A stretch of 64,000 nucleotides of DNA from Thiohalospira halophila DSM 15071 (GTDB taxonomy: Bacteria; Pseudomonadota; Gammaproteobacteria; Thiohalospirales; Thiohalospiraceae): the NCBI RefSeq assembly GCF_900112605.1, contig NZ_FOMJ01000001.1, forward strand, positions 24,577 to 88,576, in the 5' to 3' direction. Position 1 is the stretch's first letter. Each line of letters begins with the position of its first letter. Positions 49,150 through 58,127 of this stretch are shown here, in pieces. The translations under genes and the position numbers were made by a program. The notes under the pieces were generated by a model that did no database searches, was not told the DNA's origin, and was given only the letters and a program-made list of their open reading frames with translations.

Positions 49150-50901
49150 ATGAACGAGTTTTTTGAATTTTCTAAATCGGATCTTACCCATCCGCGTTTT
49201 GCCTTGATAGGATGGCCCCCGATAATCGGATCTCTGACCGTCTGGTTAGAGCCGTACAGTAGTGCCCTTTTTTTTGTATCTTTTTACGGTTGGTGGCGTT
49301 TGTCTCAAGAGTATCCGCATGAAAAGAAATGGATAGAAAAAGCTCGCTCCCGTTATCATGCAATGGATTATTATTCAGCTGTAGGTGTCCTAAGAGCAAA
49401 GCCGAGATTAATGGGGTATAAGGCCCAATTTGATTCACAATCTTTGAATGTAAGGGCGCTTCTTCGTGCCGGCGAACATTTGAACGCACGCGAGGAAATT
49501 AATGCCATCAAGGAAGATGGCTTATTGAGAGACGAGAAAGATCATCTGACGGTTTTGCGAGCTGAATATTATCTGACAGTTGGCGATTTTGTATTGTTTA
49601 ATAAAGAGGTTGAGCAGTGGCCGGAAAGGGAAATCACGCAAAGCACTGAAAAGACTATTTTGAAAGGAGTCTCTTTGCGAGAAAGTGAAAAACTTTCTGA
49701 AGCCCGGGAGATACTTGAGCAACGAATAAGCCGGGAAAGTTCTCCTGCTTTCCTGTCCAAGCTCTACAATGATCTGTCAAATACAGAGGGGTTGGCTGGC
49801 CGCCCGGGGAACCAGAAGTATCATTTGCAAGCAGCTTGGATATTTTGGTGCAGAGACCCTGACCTGGCACTGATTCCTGTCTTGCCGCATAACTATGCAA
49901 TTTCTCTTGTTAAAAACGGCGATCTAGAAAAAGCAGAGACTTTGGTAAATGAAGTCTGGAAAGTGATAAATAAGGGAGAGAAGGCGCAAGTGCTTGCATG
50001 GCACAACTTCGCAGTCGAAGTAGGACGTGAGGCTGGCCGTAAAACATGGATTCAAAGTGCGTACAACGAGTTTGAGGAAGCATCTAAGGAGCTAACATTC
50101 AGCAAGTCGGAGAAAGTAACGCTTCGCGTAACGACCTTGCGGATGGAGTTTAATGATGACATTTTGGAAGATTTTAATGAGTACCCAGAAAGGGTTCGGG
50201 CGATTGCGCATGAAATAAAGGTATTGAGTGGTCCTGAGCAAGTCTCGGCACTGATTGAAGTCACGCAAGTTCTTCAGCAAATTCTTGGGCAACGGTGTGC
50301 CAACACGCGTGTCGAGCGTGAGTTAATCGAGCTTCTTGCTTGCTGCGAGAAATTGCTTCTGGAGCGAGAGAGTATAGTGGACTCTCAACTAACCAATCTA
50401 CCGCCAGAATTAGTAAACAAGAAGCAAAAATGGCTTAGCTATCGCCATGAAATCGAGAAAATCCGCATAGACAAGAGCACGGAGTTTCCGGAGCTTTCAT
50501 TTAAAAGGTTATTTCAAGGGCAGCGCGAGCGAGCCGAGCTTTACTATGAGAAAGGAAGTCATCGAGAAGCGTTGGACGCCTGGGTCATTATATGTGATGA
50601 ATATGTCTCATACAAAATGCAAGTTCCGGAGCAATGGGGAAAGCGGCTCACGGAGCAGCACGAAGAACTGGCGCTGTACGCATTAGAACGTGCGGAGGAA
50701 ATTCTGCATAAAAAGACTGTTATGGCGGGGGTCGAAGAAAAAATAATCGGCCTTGCCGAGTTTCAAATTAAACTGCGGGGTGATTATCAAGCCGCAGAAG
50801 AATGGCTTGGCCGATTCGATGCCACCGAGCACTCCCTTAATCACTCAGCTAAATGGTTGCGCGAAAAGTATAAAAAAATAAGCGCGCAGGTCACTGGGTG
50901 A
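49150..50901 (+). CDS. Large TPR-like helical-repeat membrane protein in low-GC island
   Basis: 583 residues with one N-terminal membrane segment (LIGWPPIIGSLTVWLEPYSS, then ALFFVSFYGWW). The rest is helical repeats of TPR type: HLNAREEINAIKEDGLL, RESEKLSEAREILEQRI, NYAISLVKNGDLEKAETLVN, AELYYEKGSHREALDAWVII. GC and codon use differ clearly from the transfer genes, so it was acquired separately. It lies alone upstream of a restriction-modification cluster. I do not recognise a family with known function; scaffold, chaperone or anti-phage roles are all possible. Confidence 0.75.
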   Translation: MNEFFEFSKSDLTHPRFALIGWPPIIGSLTVWLEPYSSALFFVSFYGWWRLSQEYPHEKKWIEKARSRYHAMDYYSAVGVLRAKPRLMGYKAQFDSQSLNVRALLRAGEHLNAREEINAIKEDGLLRDEKDHLTVLRAEYYLTVGDFVLFNKEVEQWPEREITQSTEKTILKGVSLRESEKLSEAREILEQRISRESSPAFLSKLYNDLSNTEGLAGRPGNQKYHLQAAWIFWCRDPDLALIPVLPHNYAISLVKNGDLEKAETLVNEVWKVINKGEKAQVLAWHNFAVEVGREAGRKTWIQSAYNEFEEASKELTFSKSEKVTLRVTTLRMEFNDDILEDFNEYPERVRAIAHEIKVLSGPEQVSALIEVTQVLQQILGQRCANTRVERELIELLACCEKLLLERESIVDSQLTNLPPELVNKKQKWLSYRHEIEKIRIDKSTEFPELSFKRLFQGQRERAELYYEKGSHREALDAWVIICDEYVSYKMQVPEQWGKRLTEQHEELALYALERAEEILHKKTVMAGVEEKIIGLAEFQIKLRGDYQAAEEWLGRFDATEHSLNHSAKWLREKYKKISAQVTG

Positions 50902-51150
50902 GCCTGGCCAGCAAGTGGAAGGTTGTTATCGACGCTGAGTGATCATAACGGTCCTACGGAAATATTAATTTGTTTGGCCGCCACCCCGGTTTCTGCCTTC
51001 AAAAGGATCCGGCCTTGGAATGATGGCTCTCAATCGACCACCGGCCGGCCATCCGAGATGGAATCGGCCTTTTGTGAATTCGGAACTGGTTTGTTCAGCG
51101 GTTCCCTAAGTGATATAAAATGAAGACAGGTGACCGATAGGAGCCCACAG

Positions 51151-51429
51151 ATGGAAATAGAAACTAGCGGTATGACTGCAAATGCTAATTCGGAGATGTA
51201 CAGCTCTCTCGCAGTAGGGACCCCATTTATAGAGTGGACGGCAGAGCCGACTCAGGATGATTTAAAAGAAGTGATGATAAAGACTGACATCTACAGCGAG
51301 GAGGATAAGGCGTACTACGCCGTGCGGCTGAGGGACGGAAGCATATTTGTCCCTGATTTAGAAAGAGACAAGGTAGACCTATCTGTACGTCGAATTGTTT
51401 GCCATCTAGTGGTTACAGGAGTCGAGTAG
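51151..51429 (+). CDS. Hypothetical protein, 92 aa
   Basis: ATG 51151 chosen for AGGAG 7 nt upstream. The protein is acidic and soluble (MEIETSGMTANANSEMYSSL; DDLKEVMIKTDIYSEEDKAYY) with a beta-rich end (YAVRLRDGSIFVPDLERDK). Low GC. It is followed by repeat R copy 2. No domain is recognised. Confidence 0.55.
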   Translation: MEIETSGMTANANSEMYSSLAVGTPFIEWTAEPTQDDLKEVMIKTDIYSEEDKAYYAVRLRDGSIFVPDLERDKVDLSVRRIVCHLVVTGVE

Positions 51430-51453
51430 CATTAAAGGTAAGGAAAGACAGAT

Positions 51454-51525
51454 TTATTCGCCCCGGAGGCCGGCTTATGCTTCCAGCCGGATTCGGGCCA
51501 TGCGATCATGGAAGGCATCGTGTGG
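51454..51525. repeat. Dispersed repeat R, copy 2 (gene-end remnant)
   Basis: Aligns without gaps with 16089-16160. On the reverse strand it encodes PHDAFHDRMARIRLEA and a stop, the same C-terminal motif as copy 1. Both copies lie at cargo boundaries. Confidence 0.6.
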
Positions 51526-51685
51526 CAGTCGACTTCTGCCGTAAGTTTCTGCCGCAAAGAAAGGAGACGCGCACGCGGTGTTCCCTATTCCTGGTGCCTC
51601 TCGGGAATTATTCGGAATTATGACCGCAGGTTTATGTTATATTGGGGAATCGTTCTTGGACTCATACTGCTAGAGAGAGCAAACC

Positions 51686-53398
51686 GTGAAACTCACGAAT
51701 TCACCGGACAACTTTCCAGCCGACGCAGACCACGAGTCTGCGAGCGACGTGGATGTCTCCACACCGGGGAAGTCAATCCGCGAGTTACCAAGCTCCAATG
51801 GTCAGTCATCTGAGGAGCCGATGGGCGGATTCTTTACCCGCCGTTGGATTGTTGAATGGATGCTTGACCTCATCGGTTACACGCAAGATCAACCTCTCAA
51901 TGACCGCGTTCTCCTTGAACCATGTTGCGGTGGCGGGGCTTTCTTGCTCCCCGCCCTGGAGCGGTTACTTGCGGCCTGCCGAAGATCACATTATCCGGTT
52001 GTCGACTGCGAGCATGCCTTCTGTGCCATGGATCTCCACGAGCCATCGGTGGAACTCACTCGTTTGTCCGTGATTAATAGGCTCCAAGAAGAGGGTCTCG
52101 ACGAGAGGGAGGCTCAGCGCCTTGCAGCCAGCTGGATCGAGGTCGGCGACTTCTTGCTCGACGAGAGGTCCGCGTTTGCTGACTATGTCATCGGGAATCC
52201 ACCGTATGTCCGGTTGGAAAATGTTCCCGAAGATTTGCAGAAGACGTATCGCGCGAAATTGAGAACAATGCGCGGACGTGCTGACCTTTACGTAGGATTT
52301 TACGAGCGCGCTTTAGAAGCGCTCAAACCCGAGGCTGACCTCGGATTTATTTGCGCGGACCGTTGGATGCGAAATAGTTATGGAGCGCAACTGAGGCGCA
52401 TGATAACGGAAGGTCCGTACGCCGTTGATACAATCGTGAAGTTGCACGGCGTGGACTGTTTTGAGGTGGACGTATCGGCATATCCAGCGATTACCGTGAT
52501 GCGGCACGGGGTGCAAGAGGGTGTTGCGGTTCTTGATGCGGAAGAAGGCTTCGGCGAACGTGATGTACCTAAAGCCATGCAGAGTCTCAAAACAGGAGTC
52601 GCATCGGGAAATTTCCGCTACGGTCATGTGGAACGATGGTTTGGGGATGATGTATGGCCGGAAGGGACTCCGGAGGAACTAGAGAGGATTCAGTTATACG
52701 AACAAAAGCACGAGCCTTTACAGGATGAAAGGGGCCGCACACGCGTCGGAATTGGTGTGGCAACAGGGGCTGACGGCATATTAGTGACCGACGATCCGAA
52801 GCTAGTTGAAGAGGAACGACTACTTCCATTGGTAATGCCGAGCCATATCGCCGATGGGACACTGCGCTGGGAGCCCAAAAAATATCTTGTGAATCCTTGG
52901 AATGACGACGGGTTGGTCGATCTGGATGAGTTCCCACGGTTCCGCCAATACGTGGAGGAGCACAAAAGACAGCTGGCGTCTCGACATATAGCAAAAAAAG
53001 CGCCGGACCGCTGGTATAAAACAATTGATCGAGTCCATCCATGGTTAGCGGCTACGCCTAAAATTCTTCTTGCCGACATGAAGGCGAAAGTGACGCCTGT
53101 CGTTGACCCTGGTGGGCTTTACCCTCATCACAACCTTTATTGGATAATTTCACAACAATGGGATCTCGACGCATTAGCCGGTTTGCTCCTCTCTGAGCAG
53201 GCAGAGTTATTCATTAGGTCCTATTGCGTCAAGATGAGAGGCGGAACTCTTCGGATGCAGGCGCAGTATCTAAGGCGTATTCGTGTACCGTCGAAAGAAA
53301 AACTTGGTCAGGAGGAAATAGAAGCCCTCCGAATGGCCTACCACACGTACGACAGAGAAGAAGCAACCAAAATTGCGAGGGAGCTTTATGAACAGTGA
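51686..53398 (+). CDS. Adenine-N6 DNA methyltransferase of a type II R-M system
   Basis: 570 residues from GTG 51686 (weak ribosome binding site; a later start such as the MGGFF methionine is possible). The SAM motif LLEPCCGGGAFLLPALE and catalytic motif IGNPPYVRLENV (about residue 168-179) mark the gamma-type N6-adenine methylases of the M.PaeR7I/Eco57I group. A C-terminal target-recognition region has RGGTLRMQAQYLRRI. It overlaps the endonuclease gene by 11 nt. It protects the element against the partner enzyme, whose likely site is CTCGAG. Confidence 0.85.
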   Translation: MKLTNSPDNFPADADHESASDVDVSTPGKSIRELPSSNGQSSEEPMGGFFTRRWIVEWMLDLIGYTQDQPLNDRVLLEPCCGGGAFLLPALERLLAACRRSHYPVVDCEHAFCAMDLHEPSVELTRLSVINRLQEEGLDEREAQRLAASWIEVGDFLLDERSAFADYVIGNPPYVRLENVPEDLQKTYRAKLRTMRGRADLYVGFYERALEALKPEADLGFICADRWMRNSYGAQLRRMITEGPYAVDTIVKLHGVDCFEVDVSAYPAITVMRHGVQEGVAVLDAEEGFGERDVPKAMQSLKTGVASGNFRYGHVERWFGDDVWPEGTPEELERIQLYEQKHEPLQDERGRTRVGIGVATGADGILVTDDPKLVEEERLLPLVMPSHIADGTLRWEPKKYLVNPWNDDGLVDLDEFPRFRQYVEEHKRQLASRHIAKKAPDRWYKTIDRVHPWLAATPKILLADMKAKVTPVVDPGGLYPHHNLYWIISQQWDLDALAGLLLSEQAELFIRSYCVKMRGGTLRMQAQYLRRIRVPSKEKLGQEEIEALRMAYHTYDREEATKIARELYEQ

Positions 53399-54113
53399 AA
53401 TACCCAATTACGAGCCGCTAATGCAAGAGGCAGTGGAGGCTACTTGGGGGCTAAGGGACGAGCAAGCCGCGGCACAAGAGATTCGAGGTGTGAGCGATGC
53501 GGGTACCCGCGGGGCAGTGACTGGGGGAAAGCATCTTGGGCCCCTTGAAGCACTGGTTACGCGCGTTCTCATAGATGCCGGCCTTGACGAGTCTTGTATC
53601 TACACCAACAACAACAAAACGAAGCTCCCGGGATATTTCCGTGAGCTCAAGAACTGGGATGTGGTTGCCCTGAAAGGAGATACACTTGTTGCGGTTATCG
53701 AGCTAAAGTCGCAAAGTGGTTCGTTTGGGAATAATCTTAATAACCGGATCGAGGAAGCAGTCGGTCAGACCGTCGATTTCTGGCAGTCATTCGAGAAAGA
53801 AATAATATCGGGTCTTCGTCCTTGGTTCGGGTATCTGATGGTAGTTGAGGCAAGTAATGAGTCAACAAAACCAATCGGTACACCAAATTCAGTACTGAAG
53901 GCACCGGATAAATCGTTTCTAGGGAAGTCTTATATTGAGAGATACGCAATGGCGTTCGATCGTATGCATCGCGAAAGGCTGCTGGACTCCGTTTGTTTTA
54001 CGGCGTCCGCGAAGGGGGGTGGTTCAATAGAGTATCCGATTCCTGCATTCTCATTTCAGCTATTTGCGGTAGCGCTCTTTAATAGGGTGCGACAAATTGA
54101 AGCGCTTTCCTAA
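53388..54113 (+). CDS. PaeR7I-like type II restriction endonuclease
   Basis: 241 residues, close to R.PaeR7I (246). Conserved features are VSDAGTRGAVTGGKHLGPLE, CIYTNNNKTKLPGYFRELK and the PD-(D/E)xK nuclease core D91...VIELKSQSG (Glu105, Lys107). PaeR7I and XhoI cut CTCGAG; the same specificity is likely but inferred. The window itself contains CTCGAG (for example 19128-19133), consistent with protection by the linked methylase. Lower GC than the transfer genes. Confidence 0.88.
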   Translation: MNSEIPNYEPLMQEAVEATWGLRDEQAAAQEIRGVSDAGTRGAVTGGKHLGPLEALVTRVLIDAGLDESCIYTNNNKTKLPGYFRELKNWDVVALKGDTLVAVIELKSQSGSFGNNLNNRIEEAVGQTVDFWQSFEKEIISGLRPWFGYLMVVEASNESTKPIGTPNSVLKAPDKSFLGKSYIERYAMAFDRMHRERLLDSVCFTASAKGGGSIEYPIPAFSFQLFAVALFNRVRQIEALS

Positions 54114-54192
54114 ATGTTAGGTCGTGGGCCATTTCATGGATTCCTGTGGATGGCGGGCTCGTTGCGGTGGCCAAGGAAAGAATAGGAGAACG

Positions 54193-55191
54193 ATGAGTAC
54201 CCGGAGAATGTGGATGGTGCGCGCGGGACAGGGCGGACGGCAGGCTGATGAGTTCGTAGAGAAAGGTCATGTCGGTATTGGCTGGGAAGAGGTCGGTGAG
54301 CTTGGGGCTTTCCCGGACAAGGCGGCTTTGGTGGAGCGTTATCGCCGGGCTTATCCTGACTGGTCGGAAGGTCGATTGAACACCGCCGCTAGTCAGTTGA
54401 TTCGGTTCCGTGACGAGATGGGACCGGGGGATCGGGTGCTGACGTACGATTCGAGCCGTCGCATCTATCATATCGGCACCATTTCTGGCGAGTACCGTCA
54501 CGACGCCGATTTGCTACCTCCTTCCGAGCATGTGCGTGCGGTGGATTGGCAGGATGAGCTGGATCGTGATCGTCTATCGCTGGATGCCCGAAACACCCTG
54601 GGTTCAGTCCTGACGTTGTTTCGGCTTTCCGAGCCAGTCAGAGCCGAAATCGAGGCCCTGTTGAGTGGCGAGAGTACGTCGCCCGCAGCTCCAGATGAAG
54701 CTGAAGAAGATGAAGAGGCTTTGCTGAAACGCTACCGCGAGGAGGCGGTAGAGATCATCAAGGACCGGGTAAGTCGTCTGGATGCCTGGGAAATGCAAAG
54801 TTTGGTTGCGGGCTTGCTTCGGGCCATGGGTTACAAGACGCGGGAGTCTTCCCCCGGACCGGACCGCGGGATAGATGTTATTGCATCACCCGATGGCTTC
54901 GGCTTCGAGTCACCACGCATCGTAGTGGAGGTGAAACATCGCCCGCATACCGCGATGGGCGCGCAGGAAGTGCGTAGTTTCCTCGGTGGTCGCCATGGCG
55001 AAGATAAGGGACTGTATGTGAGCACTGGGGGTTTTACTAAGGAGGCGCGCTACGAGGCTGATCGCGCCAAGATCCCGGTAATGCTTATGGATCTCAATGG
55101 GCTAGTGGCCGCGTTGACGGAGCATTACGACAACGCGGACTCGGAGACCCGGGCGCTGGTGCCGCTGACCCGGCTCTACTGGCCGGCCTGA
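54193..55191 (+). CDS. Mrr-like restriction endonuclease with EVE-like N-terminal domain
   Basis: 332 residues from ATG 54193 (AGGAG upstream). The N-terminal ~110 residues (MWMVRAGQGGRQADEFVEKG; GDRVLTYDSSRRIYHIGTI) look like an EVE/PUA-type modified-base reader. The C-terminal Mrr domain has EMQSLVAGLLRAMGYKTRES, PDRGIDVIASPDG and RIVVEVKHRP, giving the D228...E246-x-K248 nuclease site, and GGFTKEARYEADRA. This is a type IV restriction design that would cut DNA with foreign modification. It lies 79 nt after the PaeR7I-like gene and completes a small defence island. Confidence 0.88.
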   Translation: MSTRRMWMVRAGQGGRQADEFVEKGHVGIGWEEVGELGAFPDKAALVERYRRAYPDWSEGRLNTAASQLIRFRDEMGPGDRVLTYDSSRRIYHIGTISGEYRHDADLLPPSEHVRAVDWQDELDRDRLSLDARNTLGSVLTLFRLSEPVRAEIEALLSGESTSPAAPDEAEEDEEALLKRYREEAVEIIKDRVSRLDAWEMQSLVAGLLRAMGYKTRESSPGPDRGIDVIASPDGFGFESPRIVVEVKHRPHTAMGAQEVRSFLGGRHGEDKGLYVSTGGFTKEARYEADRAKIPVMLMDLNGLVAALTEHYDNADSETRALVPLTRLYWPA

Positions 55192-55225
55192 AATTGGGCT
55201 TTATGCAGCGCTGTATGGGTCGGTA

Positions 55226-57187
55226 TCAGCTTTCCGACGAGAGGGCTGGCGTTCGATAAGAGGTGAGTTCTGGCATGAACAACCACTCTGCCGCCGCCTC
55301 CGCACCCTCGGGTTCCACGGAGCGCCCCGGGAATGGCGACTCGATGGCCCCGGACTGGGCCTCCCCGGCCAGCGCGCCGAAGCCCCGCAGCCGGGTGTCC
55401 TCCCAGGCCACACGGGCGCCGTCCTGGTGCTCGACCAGGACGTTGAGTCGGGCCATGACATCCTCGTTGTCCGTCTTGGACGTGATGAGGCTCATGCGGC
55501 CCTCGCCGCCGCGGCGGGCGGCCCGGCCGCGGAGCTGATGTAGCTGGGCCAGGCCCAGGCGCTCGGCCTCCACCACCACGATGTGCTGCAGGGCGGGGAG
55601 GTCCACGCCGACCTCGATGACCGTGGTGGCTACCAGGACCTGGCTCTTGCCGTCCCGCATGGACGCCAGGGCGGCGGCCTTCTCGTCGGCCGGGGTCTTG
55701 CCGTGGACGAGCTCCACCTGGCCGGGCAGACGCTTCTGCCATGCCTCGGCCATCTCCACCGCGGAGGACCGCCCGCCGCTATCGGCATCCTCCTCCCGGC
55801 GGGGGTAGATGATGGCCGTCTGCCGGCCGGCCTGCGCGTCCGCGAGGATGCTCTCGAACAGGCTTCGGCGGGCCTCGGCGTCGTCCCGGGGCACGACGGT
55901 CGTGGCGATGTGCTTCTCCGTCCACGGCTTGAGGTGGGAGACCTCCATCCCGCCCAGGGCGAGCAGGGCCGCCGAGCGGGGCAGGGGCGTGGCGGAGACC
56001 TCCAGGAGGTTCGTTTCGTCGCCGATGAGCTGCTCGCGCTGCGCGCGGCTGAATCGCTGCTGCTCGTCCACCACGAACAGGGTGAAGGGCGTCTCCCACG
56101 CCCGGTGGAGCAGGGCGCTGGTCCCGAGCACGATGGGCGCCTCGATGTCGCCCTCCACGCCGTCCGCGGTGACGGTGGCCACCGACAACTCCGGCCACCA
56201 GGACCGGAACTCCTCGGCCACCTGGCGCACCAGGACCTCGCCGGGGAGCAGGACCGCCGACCGGCCGCCGGCCATGGCCACGCCGGCGGCGGCCATGCCG
56301 TAGACGAGGGTCTTGCCCGAGCCCACGTCGCCGGCGAGGAGCCGGCGCATGGGGTGGGGCGCGCAGAGGTCCTCATGGATGGCCCGCAGGGCGGCGCGCT
56401 GGCTCTCGGTGGGCTCCATGTTCGTACCGGACAACAGGGTGCGCCAGCACCCGCCGGAGACCTGCAGGCGGGCGGCCTCCGACGCCGGCGGCAGCAGGGC
56501 CCGCATCTGCGCGATGCGCAGGCGGGCGGCCACCCGGTCCAGCGCCCGGCAGGCGGCTTCGCCCTCGGCCACCGACCGCGGCTGGTGGGCGCGGAAGAAC
56601 AGGGCGTCGATGTTGGACCCCAGCTCGCTGTGGCCCTCGGCCGCCAGGGTGACCAGGGCGGCCTCGTCCCAGTCCTCTCCGGCCTCCCGGAACCACGACC
56701 GTAGCCACTCGCCGGCGTTGGTGGCCAGCGCCGCGAGGCGCTCGCTGATGAGGTCCCGAACCCGCTCGCCGCCGAGCACGCCCTTCTTGGAGGGGTAGAC
56801 CGGCATGATGCAGTTCACCCAGTCCGCCGGCGCCAGGGTGGCGTTGCCGAGCTGGTACTGCTCGCGCCAGACCTTCAGCGTGCCCTGGGCGACGTAGGTG
56901 GCCCCGGATTCGCGCCACGCCTCCTGGAGGGGGCGGACGTTGCCGAAGGCGACCAGGGTGACGGGGGTGCCCTCGGCATCGAGGCCGGGGGCGGTGATCC
57001 GTTTCGGCGGCCCGTCGTGGATGGTGGCCGGGCCGGCCACGGTCACCGAGAGCACCGCGTTGGTGTTGCCTTCCTCCCACGCCGACGCCGGCTGGGCGGT
57101 GAGATCGAGATACTTGCGCGGCAGCAGTAGGGCGGCCAGGTCGGCATGGGGCACGCCCATGTGGGTGATCCGCTGTTCGGTCTTCAT
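55226..57187 (-). CDS. RecG-like superfamily 2 DNA helicase
   Basis: 653 residues. An N-terminal OB/wedge-like region (TNAVLSVTVAGPATIHDGPP) precedes motif I LLAGDVGSGKTLVYG (about 288-302), motif II VVDEQQRFS (about 371), motif III VSATPLPRSA, motif V VLVATTVIEVGVDLP and motif VI QLHQLRGRAARRG. It is shorter than chromosomal RecG (about 690) and divergent, with DEQQ for the usual DEQH. RecG-type enzymes remodel forks and Holliday junctions. It is the last gene of a three-gene reverse operon driven by promoter cassette P2 copy 3. Confidence 0.88.
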   Translation of the reverse strand: MKTEQRITHMGVPHADLAALLLPRKYLDLTAQPASAWEEGNTNAVLSVTVAGPATIHDGPPKRITAPGLDAEGTPVTLVAFGNVRPLQEAWRESGATYVAQGTLKVWREQYQLGNATLAPADWVNCIMPVYPSKKGVLGGERVRDLISERLAALATNAGEWLRSWFREAGEDWDEAALVTLAAEGHSELGSNIDALFFRAHQPRSVAEGEAACRALDRVAARLRIAQMRALLPPASEAARLQVSGGCWRTLLSGTNMEPTESQRAALRAIHEDLCAPHPMRRLLAGDVGSGKTLVYGMAAAGVAMAGGRSAVLLPGEVLVRQVAEEFRSWWPELSVATVTADGVEGDIEAPIVLGTSALLHRAWETPFTLFVVDEQQRFSRAQREQLIGDETNLLEVSATPLPRSAALLALGGMEVSHLKPWTEKHIATTVVPRDDAEARRSLFESILADAQAGRQTAIIYPRREEDADSGGRSSAVEMAEAWQKRLPGQVELVHGKTPADEKAAALASMRDGKSQVLVATTVIEVGVDLPALQHIVVVEAERLGLAQLHQLRGRAARRGGEGRMSLITSKTDNEDVMARLNVLVEHQDGARVAWEDTRLRGFGALAGEAQSGAIESPFPGRSVEPEGAEAAAEWLFMPELTSYRTPALSSES

Positions 57188-57696
57188 AGAGAGCCCTCCT
57201 GCAGGAAGGTGGCGACCTCCCCGAAACCCCAGAAGCCGGAGATGGGTGCGGTCACCGCCAAGAACCCCAGCAGCAGCACGACCTCCCCGAGCCCGCCGAC
57301 GGATACCGCCGGCGGCAGCCGGACCCGGTTACCTAGCGGCCAGAACAACGGGATCCCCGACTCGGTCACCGCATCGCCGAGCAGGTGGGCGAGGTAGCCC
57401 ACGGCGAAGGCCATGACGAGCCCGGCGCCGAGCTGGGGCCACCAGACGATGGCGCTCACCGCCGCCGCCACGGCCAGCAGGGAGTGGGTGATCCCCCGGT
57501 GGCCGACGAGCCCGGCCAGGGGCCAGCTGATGAACGGCAGCCGCCGGCCGAGCCAGGAGCGGGGGTGGTCGATGTCCGGGGCGAGGCTGCCGAGAAAGGC
57601 CGCCCCCATGGTGGCCGGATCCATGGGCTGGCCGGTGGCGGTGGCCACGGTGCCCCACGAGGCGATGCCCATGAGCATGTGGGAGAAGGCCATCAT
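57184..57696 (-). CDS. YdjM-like membrane-bound metal-dependent hydrolase family protein
   Basis: 170 residues beginning MMAFSHMLMGIASWGTVATA. Conserved His/Asp positions in FSHMLMG, LGSLAPDIDHPRSWLG, GLVGHRGITHSLLA and YLAHLLGDAVTESGIPLFWP are the DUF457/YdjM signature. Three to four membrane segments are present. In E. coli ydjM belongs to the LexA regulon; the substrate is unknown. It overlaps the next gene in the operon by 4 nt. Confidence 0.85.
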   Translation of the reverse strand: MMAFSHMLMGIASWGTVATATGQPMDPATMGAAFLGSLAPDIDHPRSWLGRRLPFISWPLAGLVGHRGITHSLLAVAAAVSAIVWWPQLGAGLVMAFAVGYLAHLLGDAVTESGIPLFWPLGNRVRLPPAVSVGGLGEVVLLLGFLAVTAPISGFWGFGEVATFLQEGSL

Positions 57697-57974
57697 GCCG
57701 GCGGTCCCTCCGGCTCAACCTGGCACTCCCTTAGCCCGGCCTCAATGGCCAGCGTCTGATGGGCCAGGCGCTGGGTACTGGGCAGGTTGGCCGGGTCCGG
57801 GAACTCCCGGAGCAGGGCGCGCAGGGCGTCCCGGGAGACGCTGACTTCCTCCACCGACCAGCGGGGCCCGAGCGGGTCCACTTGGTCGTCATCGTGGAGG
57901 ATGGCGTAACTATCGAGGCCCTCGTCCAGGGCCCGCTGTTTCTGCTCGATGGCGTGGAGCTGACGGAATCGCAT
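57693..57974 (-). CDS. Hypothetical protein, 93 aa
   Basis: ATG 57974 chosen because GGAGA lies upstream and the promoter cassette lies at 58005-58031; the longer open frame would start inside the terminator. Sequence MRFRQLHAIEQKQRALDEGL, then EEVSVSRDALRALLREFPDP, is helical and acidic. First gene of the operon with the YdjM-like and RecG-like proteins. No family is recognised. Confidence 0.6.
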   Translation of the reverse strand: MRFRQLHAIEQKQRALDEGLDSYAILHDDDQVDPLGPRWSVEEVSVSRDALRALLREFPDPANLPSTQRLAHQTLAIEAGLRECQVEPEGPPA

Positions 57975-58004
57975 CTCGGTCTCCGCGTAATGGGCCTGGC
58001 TCTC

Positions 58005-58040
58005 AGGGTACGGATTTCTGAGCTGGCGCAACCCGGCCGG
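58005..58040 (-). promoter_or_regulatory. Promoter cassette P2, copy 3
   Basis: Reverse strand TTGCGC (58026-58031), 15 nt containing CAGAAATCC, TACCCT (58005-58010). Same architecture as the copies at 8204 and 12037. Confidence 0.6.
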
Positions 58041-58050
58041 GATGGCCGGA

Positions 58051-58083
58051 CAAAAAGAGGCCCGGCGCGAGGGAGACCGGGCC
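58051..58083 (-). terminator. Rho-independent terminator
   Basis: Reverse strand GGCCCGG/CCGGGCC stem (58059-58065 and 58077-58083) then CTCTTTTTG. It ends the acaB-like transcript just before the next promoter. Confidence 0.85.
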
Positions 58084-58127
58084 AAAAGGGCGCAGGGGAG
58101 AACACCAGAAAGTGTCTCGCGGGAGGG

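Noticed and set aside
51508-51813. Forward ORF of 101 codons before the methyltransferase
   Set aside because: It overlaps repeat R and the 5' part of the methyltransferase in another frame; start and composition are poor.
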